Source of the DNA: CAIVAT01 sp037131145
GTDB taxonomy: Bacteria; Bacteroidota; Bacteroidia; Bacteroidales; FEN-979
Length of the DNA stretch: 61,648 bases
Assembly (NCBI GenBank): GCA_037131145.1
Contig: JBAXRP010000003.1
Location: forward strand, 1-61,648
Reading direction: 5' to 3'
In this document: one piece after another, positions 8,360 to 17,088 of the stretch
Numbering within the stretch: the first letter of the stretch is position 1
Layout: each line of letters begins with the position of its first letter
Notes under the pieces: model-generated
The model's database searches: none
Seen by the model: only the letters and a program-made list of their open reading frames with translations
What the model was told of the DNA's origin: nothing
Translations under genes and position numbers: made by a program

Positions 8360-10135
8360 TTATTTGTTAATAATTTCTTCTGTTCCTCCGAAATATTTAT
8401 ATTGATTTGCAAAGTAAATAGCAGAATCATTGTTTTTTGCATCATAATAATAATATAGACTGAGGCTTTTATATGCATCCTTTAGATCTGGTTTGTTTTT
8501 GATTGCCCTTCGCCACATTGATGCTGCGCTTTGTTTTTCTCCTTTAGTTATTAAAAATAATCCTAAATCATAAGCGGCAAGACCGTTTGATGGATCATTA
8601 TTTAAGGCCTCGCGACATCGGGCAATAGCTTTATCTATTTGATTATTTTTAAAAAAAACGCACGATGATTCGATACAAAAAAGAACAAAGTTGGCGCGTG
8701 CTTCGTTGTCACTATACCCTTGATTAAATGCTGAGGCAAAATAACTATATGCTTTTTCATAGTTTTTTTTATCAGTGTAATAAATCATTCCCAAATTATA
8801 TCTGAAGATTGGATATGTTTTTACACTATCTGCGCGAAGGAGTAGTTTCTCATAATTATTAAAATCTTTCTGCTTAAAATAATATCTTCCCAAAAAGTAG
8901 GGAAACCATGACCTTTCCGGGGCATAATTAATAGATGAAGACCAAAAACTGACAGCATCTTGATATTTTTTTTGCTGGAGAAAATCATAAAATATAAATA
9001 AAGCCAAAATAGTTAATATTATTAAACTGGTTTGTTTTGTTTTCATTTCAAACCATCTTTCCGGAAGCAGACCCAGAAGCATGATTATAAATCCAATTGA
9101 GGGCAAATAGATACGGTGAAGAAGATATTCAAAACTGTCGTCAGCAGAAGTAAGGCGAACGAACATATTGGGAAAACAGAAACCGAGAAACCAAACTGAC
9201 CCGAAAAGGATTAAAATAGTTTTCTGATTGTGTTTTTGTTTAAAAATAATAAAAAAAAATGCGATGATAATCAAAATACCTGCAATTGTATATCCAGACG
9301 AAAAAACGGGAGTTACAGGGAGATTAAAAGGAAAAATAAGCCGAGTAATCCCCTCAGGAAGAAAAGGCAGGTTATGCATTAAAGGTGATAATCCAACCTG
9401 ATTGTCAGCCCGGTGATCAATTGTAATATCCCTCATGTAAAACCAAAAAAGAAATACACCCAACCATGACAGGTAAACCGGAATTCTTTTCATAGTAAAA
9501 AACTTTTCCTTTTTTATCAGCGTAATAAAAATGAAAAAGAACGGAAGAAAAATGGCGGATTCTTTTGAAAAAAGTGCGCAGGCAAAAAATAATACATGTA
9601 AAATCAGGAAATTATATTTTTGATCTTTAAAATATTTCATTAAAAAAATAATTGTGAGAATGGAATAAAGCGTGACCAATAAATCTCCTCGTGCCGGGAT
9701 CCAAAGAACAGCATGACCCATAACCGGGTGAACAGAAAAAATTAATGTAATGATCAGTGATTGGGATTTGCTGAATTGTAGTAACTGTAGCAACCAAAGA
9801 AGACTCAGACATACCATAATGTGGTAAAACAGGTTCGAAAAATGATAAATTGCAGGCGAAACGCCACCAATTAGGGCATCTATCATAAAAGATACATTCA
9901 TTAATGGCCTATAATATGGACTTCTGTTTGCAAAAAAAGCATCGCTATGGAAAGCAGTTCCAATGTTAGACAGGTTGCTTAGCTTTTCAAAGTTTCCAAG
10001 AATGAGAATATCATCATCAAAATAAACAAAACCAAGCTGAATTGCCGATATATATACAATCAGCGGAACAACAATAACGAAAATGACACTGTAGCGATAA
10101 ATGTCAAACCGGTTAACCTGTGCTTTTTGTTTCAT
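8360..10135 (-). CDS. TMTC-like GT-C membrane glycosyltransferase with C-terminal TPRs
   Basis: The 591-residue protein has about 10 hydrophobic segments in its first 380 residues and at least three TPR-like repeats after residue 400. The first extracytoplasmic loop carries the acidic motif FDDD of GT-C enzymes, followed by YYRPL, and a later loop has HPVMGHAVLWIPARGD. This is the TMTC/DUF1736-like architecture (membrane O-glycosyltransferase followed by TPRs). The likely role is transfer of a sugar from a polyprenyl-phosphate donor to proteins or glycans outside the cytoplasm; donor and acceptor are unknown. It is divergent from the next paralogue, with which it shares the intergenic promoter region. 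Confidence 0.75.
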   Translation of the reverse strand: MKQKAQVNRFDIYRYSVIFVIVVPLIVYISAIQLGFVYFDDDILILGNFEKLSNLSNIGTAFHSDAFFANRSPYYRPLMNVSFMIDALIGGVSPAIYHFSNLFYHIMVCLSLLWLLQLLQFSKSQSLIITLIFSVHPVMGHAVLWIPARGDLLVTLYSILTIIFLMKYFKDQKYNFLILHVLFFACALFSKESAIFLPFFFIFITLIKKEKFFTMKRIPVYLSWLGVFLFWFYMRDITIDHRADNQVGLSPLMHNLPFLPEGITRLIFPFNLPVTPVFSSGYTIAGILIIIAFFFIIFKQKHNQKTILILFGSVWFLGFCFPNMFVRLTSADDSFEYLLHRIYLPSIGFIIMLLGLLPERWFEMKTKQTSLIILTILALFIFYDFLQQKKYQDAVSFWSSSINYAPERSWFPYFLGRYYFKQKDFNNYEKLLLRADSVKTYPIFRYNLGMIYYTDKKNYEKAYSYFASAFNQGYSDNEARANFVLFCIESSCVFFKNNQIDKAIARCREALNNDPSNGLAAYDLGLFLITKGEKQSAASMWRRAIKNKPDLKDAYKSLSLYYYYDAKNNDSAIYFANQYKYFGGTEEIINK

Positions 10136-10216
10136 TATAAGAAGTTATGAAACGTTAAAAGTATAAATATTTTTCAATCGTAACAAATTTTGTAACTTCG
10201 CTGATGAATAAGGCTT

Positions 10217-12775
10217 ATGAGAACAACCTTCCGCATTAACACAATCCTTTCATTTCCTGTATTCTGGATTGGATTAATCAGCATTTTTACATTTATTGCA
10301 TATTACCCGGCGCTGCATGGAGCATTTACGAATTGGGATGATATGGTTTACGTAAAAGAGAATCCATATATAAAAACCATCTCTGTTGGCAATTTGAAAG
10401 CGATTTTTTCAACTAATTTTATGGGAAATTATCATCCTTTAACGATGATTTCTCTTGCTATTGATTATCAGATTAATAAATTCAATCCGTTTGGATTCCA
10501 TCTGACTAATCTTTTTCTTCATATCCTAAATTCAATATTGGTATTACTTGTTATCAGGAAACTTACAGGGAATTTATTAATCGGAGCTTTTGCCGCATTG
10601 ATATTTGGAGTCCATGCCTTCCATGTGGAATCGGTTGCATGGATATCGGAAAGAAAGGATGTATTATATGCTGGTTTTTATTTATTAACATTATTATCTT
10701 ATCTTGAATTTACTGCCAAATCCGGACTAAAATGGTATCTATTGAGTCTGTTTATATTTTTATTAGCCTGTTTATCTAAGGGTCAGGCTGTTACCTTAGG
10801 AGTTTCATTGATTTTAGTTGATATTTTCTTAGGACGTAAGTGGGCTTCTTTGAAAGTCCTTATTGAAAAGGTCCCGTTTCTAATAATTGCATTTGTTTTT
10901 GGAGTTGTTGCCATCAAAGCACAGGCCGGAGCTGATGCTACCATTATGGCAAATTTCCCTATTCAGCAGCGGTTTGCATTTGCTTCGTACGGACTTGTGA
11001 TGTATATATTGAAACTATTGATTCCTTTTAAATTATCTGCTTATTACCCTTATCCAATTATCTCTGATGTTGGTGAGGTTCCATTGGTATATTGGTTGTG
11101 TATAATTCCTGCAATTGTATTATTTGTAGGGTGGATTATTTCTTATAAACGCTCAAAACCGGTTTTTTTTGGGATAGGCTTTTTTCTTGTGAATATTGTT
11201 TTTCTCCTTCAACTCCTTCCTGTCGGGCGTGCTATAATGGCTGATCGTTATGTTTATATCCCATCTATTGGCTATTGTTTCCTTATTGGATGGTATCTTA
11301 ATGATTTTAAATACATTAATTCCCGGGTGACAGCTTTTATTATTATTATTCCTTATGTTGCATTATTAGGCTTTCTCACCTTTCAACGAAGTCAGGTTTG
11401 GAAAAATTCCGTAATCTTATGGAGTGATGTTCTGGAAAAGAATAGCCAGGTTACGATTGCATGGTATAACCGAGGTAATCTTTGCATGGATTCTGCGGAT
11501 TATCATGGCGCTATATCTGATTATACTGAGTGTTTAAACGTTGACAATAAATATTGGAAAGCTTATATAAACAGAGGCAATGCAAAGAATGAACTAAAAA
11601 ATCACATCGGAGCTATTGAAGATTTCAATGCAGTTCTCAGACTGGATTCTTCTTCCTTAAGGGCTTATGTAAACCGTGCAATGTCGTTTCAAAAGCTATT
11701 GGATTACAACAACTCTCTGAAAGATTTCAATAAGGCACTCAGTTTAAAACCGGAACAGGTTGAAATATATACGAGTCGGGCAAACCTGAAATTTGAAATG
11801 AAGGATTATCAGGGAGCAATCAGCGACCTTACCGAGGGCTTGCGCATTAATCCTAAATATGTTGTTGGTTATTTGAACCGTGCAATAATAAAGAAAAACA
11901 CCAAAGATTTAAAAGGCGCTATCGAAGATTACAATAAAGCAATTGAGCTTGACCCCAAAAACAGTGATATAATTAATAATAGAGGAAATTTACAATTTCA
12001 GATAGGAGATACCAGTAGCGCTTGTAAAGACTATTCGGAAAGCATTCGTATAAGCCCGGAACAGTATCTCGGTTATAAAAATCGCGGCGCTTTGAAGTTT
12101 TCCATGGAAAAGTTTGATGATGCGTTGGCAGATTATAATATTGCAATTCGTCTTAATCCTTCTTCCGGAGAGTTACATTATAACCTGGCCTTGGTTAAAC
12201 AAAAGAAAAATGATCAAGCCGCCACGTTGTCAGAGTATAAAAAAGCGGTAGAATTGGATCCAATTTATGCTTCAGATGAGTTCAGGCAAAAGCTTGGAAT
12301 AAAATCAAATGAAATTGAAGGGTTTCAACCCTCACAGTTTAATGAACAGGGAAAGGCAATGGAGTCGAAGGGCAATCTTCAGGAGGCATTAACATTATAT
12401 AAAAAAGCTGTGGAATTAAAACCAGAGTTTGCTGAAGCCTGGTATAATCTGGGCAATATCTATGGTAAAACAGGGAAGTATGCTGATGCCATGCAGTGCA
12501 TGGATAACGCTATTCGCTTTAAAAAGGATTATGCCGAAGCCTTGTCAAGCAGGGGAATCGCTTATGCCAGTATGGGTAAAGTGAATGAGGCGCTCAATGA
12601 TTTATCATCTTCAATAAAAGCAAATCCGAAATGTGCTGCGGCATACTATAACAGGGCAATTGTATATCTAACCAATGGAAATAGAGAATCAGCCTGTACA
12701 GATTTGAATAAAGCAATCGAACTGGGCTATACCGCCGCCTACCAAATATACCAGAAAGAGTGTCAAAAAAAGTAA
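10217..12775 (+). CDS. TMTC-like GT-C membrane glycosyltransferase with about 12 TPRs
   Basis: The N-terminal half (to about residue 390) is a polytopic membrane domain with the GT-C acidic motif NWDD, the motif GNYHPLTM and the loop HVESVAWISERKDVLY. The C-terminal half is a long array of about 12 TPR-like units, recognisable by repeats such as AWYNRGN, AYINRGN, AYVNRAM and AWYNLGN. This matches TMTC-type protein glycosyltransferases, here with an unusually long TPR tail that could recognise protein substrates. The stop codon is one base before the start of the YfhO-type gene, so the two are probably translationally coupled. A closely related paralogue lies at 21038-22747. Confidence 0.8.
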   Translation: MRTTFRINTILSFPVFWIGLISIFTFIAYYPALHGAFTNWDDMVYVKENPYIKTISVGNLKAIFSTNFMGNYHPLTMISLAIDYQINKFNPFGFHLTNLFLHILNSILVLLVIRKLTGNLLIGAFAALIFGVHAFHVESVAWISERKDVLYAGFYLLTLLSYLEFTAKSGLKWYLLSLFIFLLACLSKGQAVTLGVSLILVDIFLGRKWASLKVLIEKVPFLIIAFVFGVVAIKAQAGADATIMANFPIQQRFAFASYGLVMYILKLLIPFKLSAYYPYPIISDVGEVPLVYWLCIIPAIVLFVGWIISYKRSKPVFFGIGFFLVNIVFLLQLLPVGRAIMADRYVYIPSIGYCFLIGWYLNDFKYINSRVTAFIIIIPYVALLGFLTFQRSQVWKNSVILWSDVLEKNSQVTIAWYNRGNLCMDSADYHGAISDYTECLNVDNKYWKAYINRGNAKNELKNHIGAIEDFNAVLRLDSSSLRAYVNRAMSFQKLLDYNNSLKDFNKALSLKPEQVEIYTSRANLKFEMKDYQGAISDLTEGLRINPKYVVGYLNRAIIKKNTKDLKGAIEDYNKAIELDPKNSDIINNRGNLQFQIGDTSSACKDYSESIRISPEQYLGYKNRGALKFSMEKFDDALADYNIAIRLNPSSGELHYNLALVKQKKNDQAATLSEYKKAVELDPIYASDEFRQKLGIKSNEIEGFQPSQFNEQGKAMESKGNLQEALTLYKKAVELKPEFAEAWYNLGNIYGKTGKYADAMQCMDNAIRFKKDYAEALSSRGIAYASMGKVNEALNDLSSSIKANPKCAAAYYNRAIVYLTNGNRESACTDLNKAIELGYTAAYQIYQKECQKK

Positions 12776-12776
12776 A

Positions 12777-15239
12777 ATGAAGCCACCATCAAAGCATAAA
12801 AAAACACACCATCCAACTAAAGTTCCCGAACAAGGTAATTCAAAAAGGAAATCTTTAGATCATTTTTTTCTTTATTCATTTATCATCCGAAATAGCTTTC
12901 TGATTGGCATCAGCCTAGTTTTTGCTTTGATTCTAATAATTTTCCATAATTTTTTATTTGCCAATCTGTATTATCTTTTCAAAGACATTGGAAGTGATTC
13001 ATTAAACTGGACGTATCCATCTTACCTTCATATATCAGAGTATCTTAGAACAGAGGGTTTCCCTTTATGGTCATTCTCGCAGGGGATGGGGCAAAGTGTT
13101 GCGAATAGTATGAATGATCCTTTTTCCTGGCTGGTTTATATCGCAGGAGCCGAAAACCTTGCTTATTCAATGATCTGGATGGAGGCGCTGAAAATTTTGG
13201 TTACAGCCGTTTTGTTTTATCATTTTCTTCGTTATTGGAATTTATCCGGTGTTACCAAGGTTATCGGTACTGTCCTATATAGCTTTAGCGGGTTTATGAT
13301 TGTTGGAAGTGGCTGGACTATTTTTTCTACGGAAGCATGTTACCTGGCGCTTTTATTACTCAGCTTTGAGCGTCTGTATAAAAATGGTTCCTGGTACCTG
13401 TTCCCGATTGCAGTATTATTGATTACAATCCTACAGCCCTTTGATCTTTATCTCTATGGACTTTTTCTGTTTTGCTATTTCTTACTGCGACATCTTACAA
13501 GCGAAGAATCCAGCTTAAAAAGGTTTTTTAAGACTCTGGGTCAAATTGTAGTTTTCGGACTTCTCGGGCTTATGATTAGTTGTTTCTTCCTTGTTTTTTT
13601 TATTCAAATTATTATTGATAGTCCAAGAATTGGCGGTAGTTCCTCCTATTTTACTCAATTATTTTCTCAACCTCTGTTTTTTACAGAAAAATCCATTTAC
13701 TATACAACATCCATTTTACGATTGTTTCACAATGATTTAATTGGAAATGGCAGCAAGTTTTACGGATGGTACAATTATCTTGAAGCGCCAATGTTCTATA
13801 TTGGAATTTTTCCTTTGCTTTTATTTCCACAGATATTTTTTTTAGAGGGGCGCAGGAAAAAAGTTGGTTATGCGATTTTTTCAGGGTTATTGCTATTCCT
13901 TCTGATATTTCCATTTTTCAGATATGCTATCTGGCTTTTTTCAGGCGATTATTTCAGAGGCTTTTCACTTTTCATTTCTGTGCCACTTTTGTTATTTGGG
14001 CTGTCAGCCTTCAGCGCTTTTGATAATGGAAAAAAAATAAACCCATACATACTTATCGCAACTGCTGTAGTATTGATTTTCCTCCTTTATTTTCCCTATA
14101 CCGGAGCTGATCAGATTATTCGGAGTGATATTCAGAGTGACGTAAGGAATTTTATTGTCATCTATACAATTATTTTATTGTTGTTTACAATTAAAACATA
14201 CAACCAGATTCTTAGTGTTGTTTTAATGTTAATTATCATTATCGAAGCCGGTTATTTTAATTATAAAACACTAAAGGAAAGGGATGTGCTTTCACGGCTG
14301 GAGATGAATCAGAAAATCGGGTATAATGATTTTGGAATTGACGCTATTAAAAATATAAAATCGTATGATAAACAATTTTTCAGAGTAAACAAGGATTTTT
14401 CCTCCAATCCCGCAATGCATACAAGTTTTAACGATGCAAAGGCACAGGGTTTTTTTGGAACACGTTCGTATTATTCTTTTAACCAAAAATATTATATAAG
14501 GTTTTTGGAGGAAATGCTCATAATTAAAAAAGGAAGTGAAACCATGAGCCGCTGGTCAATCGGACTATCAGGACGACCCTTGTTGCAGATATTGGCAAGC
14601 ACAAAGTATCAGTTAATCCGAGGAACTATTCTTCCGCCATTTACCATTCTGTACGATTCATTAAACATGTTTGGCGATGTTAAAGTGTTGAAAAACAGAA
14701 ATTATTTACCACTTGGGTTTACCTATAATAATTTTCTTCGACTGAGTGTTTTCAGGAAGGCATCAACTCCACAAAAGGAATTCATTCTTCAAAAAACCTG
14801 TGTTATTGATGATTCACTATCAAACTACTTTGAATCTTTTCCCGGCTTCTCAATGACTGATACTGTTTCGCGTTATAGTATTCTCGATTTATCACATGAT
14901 GTGATAAAAAGGAAAGAGGATACATTAAATATTACAAGATTCACTGAAAATCGTATTGAAGGAACCATAAATCCAAAAACCAAAAAAATCTTGTTTTTTA
15001 GCATTCCGTATGATCGCGGATGGCATGGAAAAATTGATGGCAATGAAACAAAACTGTTTTTAATAAATATCGGGTTTATCGGTATGATAGTTGAACCGGG
15101 ATTTCATAAAATTGATTTGTATTATCGCCCACCTTATTTTTTTGCCAGCATGATGGTTTCGGTATTCGGGTTATTGATTTACCTGAGCGCTATTGTCGGT
15201 AGCCGGTTTTTGATTTATCGTAAAAGAAGTAAAAACTGA
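12777..15239 (+). CDS. YfhO-family polytopic membrane protein
   Basis: The 820-residue protein has a hydrophilic basic N-terminus, then about 12 membrane segments and a large C-terminal soluble domain followed by a final membrane segment. The first loop carries DIGSDSLNWTYPSYLH and a following WSFSQGMGQ, typical of the YfhO family (a GT-C-like group linked to glycosylation of lipoteichoic acids and other polymers in Firmicutes). The C-terminal portion has the YfhO-like pattern SIPYDRGWHGKIDGNETKL. The start directly follows the TMTC-like gene. The likely role is a membrane glycosyltransferase acting on surface polymers; the substrate is not predictable. Confidence 0.8.
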   Translation: MKPPSKHKKTHHPTKVPEQGNSKRKSLDHFFLYSFIIRNSFLIGISLVFALILIIFHNFLFANLYYLFKDIGSDSLNWTYPSYLHISEYLRTEGFPLWSFSQGMGQSVANSMNDPFSWLVYIAGAENLAYSMIWMEALKILVTAVLFYHFLRYWNLSGVTKVIGTVLYSFSGFMIVGSGWTIFSTEACYLALLLLSFERLYKNGSWYLFPIAVLLITILQPFDLYLYGLFLFCYFLLRHLTSEESSLKRFFKTLGQIVVFGLLGLMISCFFLVFFIQIIIDSPRIGGSSSYFTQLFSQPLFFTEKSIYYTTSILRLFHNDLIGNGSKFYGWYNYLEAPMFYIGIFPLLLFPQIFFLEGRRKKVGYAIFSGLLLFLLIFPFFRYAIWLFSGDYFRGFSLFISVPLLLFGLSAFSAFDNGKKINPYILIATAVVLIFLLYFPYTGADQIIRSDIQSDVRNFIVIYTIILLLFTIKTYNQILSVVLMLIIIIEAGYFNYKTLKERDVLSRLEMNQKIGYNDFGIDAIKNIKSYDKQFFRVNKDFSSNPAMHTSFNDAKAQGFFGTRSYYSFNQKYYIRFLEEMLIIKKGSETMSRWSIGLSGRPLLQILASTKYQLIRGTILPPFTILYDSLNMFGDVKVLKNRNYLPLGFTYNNFLRLSVFRKASTPQKEFILQKTCVIDDSLSNYFESFPGFSMTDTVSRYSILDLSHDVIKRKEDTLNITRFTENRIEGTINPKTKKILFFSIPYDRGWHGKIDGNETKLFLINIGFIGMIVEPGFHKIDLYYRPPYFFASMMVSVFGLLIYLSAIVGSRFLIYRKRSKN

Positions 15240-15387
15240 CCATTTAAACTTTATTTGAGAACACTTTGCCAGCGGTCATACCAGATTTTCTTTGGGAATG
15301 GTTCAAGGAAAAATATGAGATTATCTATTCTCAACTGGATGGGTTTATACATTTGGCGACAATGATTTGAATGTAAAATTTCAGAAT

Positions 15388-16173
15388 ATGAAAGAGTTAG
15401 AAATTTGCAAAAAAGAGTGTCTTTTAGAAATATTAAGGTTATATAAAAAAGCAAACGCCGGACATATTGCCGCTTCTCTTTCATGCCTTGATATTTTAAT
15501 ATTGTTGTATTTCAGACAGATGAGCGATCAAGATCATTTTATTCTATCAAAAGGTCATGCAGCTTTGGGCTTATATACGGTACTTTCAGCATCTGGAAAA
15601 ATTTCACCGGATGAACTGGAAACTTTTTATGAAGATGGCACCAAGCTGGCTGCTCATCCTCCATGTAGTGGATTATTAAATGGTATTGTTTTTGGGACAG
15701 GCAGTTTGGGGCATGGTTTATCACTTGCAGCCGGAAAGGCTTTATCTACTCGTTTTACCGGTAACAAAGCCAAAGTTTATTGTCTTTTATCAGATGGAGA
15801 TTGCAATGAAGGATCTACCTGGGAAGCAGCTTTATTTGCAGGCCATCATAAATTAAATAACCTTATTGTAATCGTTGATAATAATGGACTTCAAGGGTTT
15901 GGAAGTACTCTTGATGTACTTGACCTGACGCCTTTAAAAAGCAAATGGGAGTCTTTTAATTTTGATGTGTATATAGGCGAAAACGGAAATGACCTGGAAT
16001 GTTTACAAAAGGTATTCAATTCTATCAAATATGATGATTTTAGGCCAAAATGTATTATTGCAAAAACTATAAAAGGCAGCGGCGTATCGTTTATGGAGAA
16101 TAAAATGGAATGGCATTATCTGCCCATGACTGACGAACAGTATTCTCAGGCAATAAAACAAATAACTTTCTGA
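15388..16173 (+). CDS. Transketolase, N-terminal (ThDP-binding) subunit
   Basis: The ATG at 15388 gives MKELEICKKECLLEILRLYK, the usual beginning of split transketolase alpha subunits; the frame can be opened seven codons earlier only with a TTG. Family motifs are SKGHAALGLY (residues about 52-62), GTGSLGHGLSLAAGKAL, and the ThDP/metal motif GDCNEGSTWEA followed by VDNN. The length (about 261 residues) fits the half-size subunit. It overlaps the C-terminal subunit by one base (TGATG), so they form one enzyme. It probably transfers two-carbon ketol units. The position ahead of a sugar epimerase and methyltransferases suggests a role in making a special sugar rather than housekeeping pentose metabolism. 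Confidence 0.88.
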   Translation: MKELEICKKECLLEILRLYKKANAGHIAASLSCLDILILLYFRQMSDQDHFILSKGHAALGLYTVLSASGKISPDELETFYEDGTKLAAHPPCSGLLNGIVFGTGSLGHGLSLAAGKALSTRFTGNKAKVYCLLSDGDCNEGSTWEAALFAGHHKLNNLIVIVDNNGLQGFGSTLDVLDLTPLKSKWESFNFDVYIGENGNDLECLQKVFNSIKYDDFRPKCIIAKTIKGSGVSFMENKMEWHYLPMTDEQYSQAIKQITF

Positions 16174-17087
16174 TGCGTAAGGAGTTTGCAAGAACTATTG
16201 AGAAAATAGCAGGAGACGATTCCCGAATTATTTTTCTTACCGGCGATCTTGGCTTTATGGCGTTAGAAGGCGTAAGAGACATTATGGGAAGCCGTTTTAT
16301 AAATGTTGGCGTAGCTGAGCAAAACATGATATCTCTTGCGGCTGGTTTGGCTTCCGAAGGACTCATCCCATTTTGTTACACCATTGCTCCATTTGCCGTT
16401 TTCAGACCGGCAGAGCAATTACGGTTGGATGTTGGGCTACACAATTTGAATGTAAAAATTGTTGGAAATGGAGGTGGGTATGGTTATGGAATCATGGGCG
16501 CAACACATCATGCGCTGGAAGATATTGCAGTAGTTTCCTCATTCCAGAATTTTCACTGTTATATTCCATATTGCAACGAAGACGTTCAGGGAACAGTTCA
16601 CGCGATGTTGCAGTACGGTGGCCCTTCCTATTTAAGGTTAGGATTTGGCGTTGTTCCTCCTTCTATTTTCAAAACTGATTTTGCTCCAATCAGGAAGCTT
16701 GCTTCTGGTGATAAACTGACAATTGTTGGACTTGGTCCGGTAGTGTTAAATGCATGGAAAGCCATTGAAAAACTTGAGGATTATTCTTTAGCTGACTTGT
16801 TTGCTGTTAGTGAAATGCCATTAACTCAATTATCCGAGGAATTAATGATGAGTCTTAATCGCACGAAAAAGCTTTTAGTCATCGAGGAACATGTTAGCAG
16901 AGGTGGTTTAGGAGAAAACCTTGCTTTATTTATAGTAAAACATCAATTAAATTGCCAGTTTATTCACAGATTTGCGTTAGGCTATCCAAATGGGTTGTAT
17001 GGAAGTCAAGACTATCATCAAAAATTAAGTGGATTAGATCAACAATCTCTTGCTACTGATATTCAAACACTTTTAAGATTAACATAG
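16173..17087 (+). CDS. Transketolase, C-terminal (pyrimidine-binding) subunit
   Basis: The 304-residue protein contains the pyrimidine-binding domain, with TGDLGFMALEG, the catalytic-Glu motif NVGVAEQNMISLAAGLA and YGIMGATHHALEDIA. A C-terminal transketolase domain follows, ending near HRFALGYPNGLYGSQDYHQK. It complements the preceding N-terminal subunit, and the one-base overlap of the two genes argues for coupled translation. The epimerase-glycosyltransferase fusion begins one base after its stop codon. The substrates are not evident; in secondary pathways such split enzymes build two-carbon branches on sugars or other acceptors. Confidence 0.88.
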   Translation: MRKEFARTIEKIAGDDSRIIFLTGDLGFMALEGVRDIMGSRFINVGVAEQNMISLAAGLASEGLIPFCYTIAPFAVFRPAEQLRLDVGLHNLNVKIVGNGGGYGYGIMGATHHALEDIAVVSSFQNFHCYIPYCNEDVQGTVHAMLQYGGPSYLRLGFGVVPPSIFKTDFAPIRKLASGDKLTIVGLGPVVLNAWKAIEKLEDYSLADLFAVSEMPLTQLSEELMMSLNRTKKLLVIEEHVSRGGLGENLALFIVKHQLNCQFIHRFALGYPNGLYGSQDYHQKLSGLDQQSLATDIQTLLRLT

Positions 17088-17088
17088 T

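Noticed and set aside
15251..15484. Minus-strand ORF opposite the transketolase start
   Set aside because: It overlaps the first 97 bases of a well-supported transketolase subunit and lacks family features; the 40-codon plus-strand read at 15250-15370 has no start codon either.
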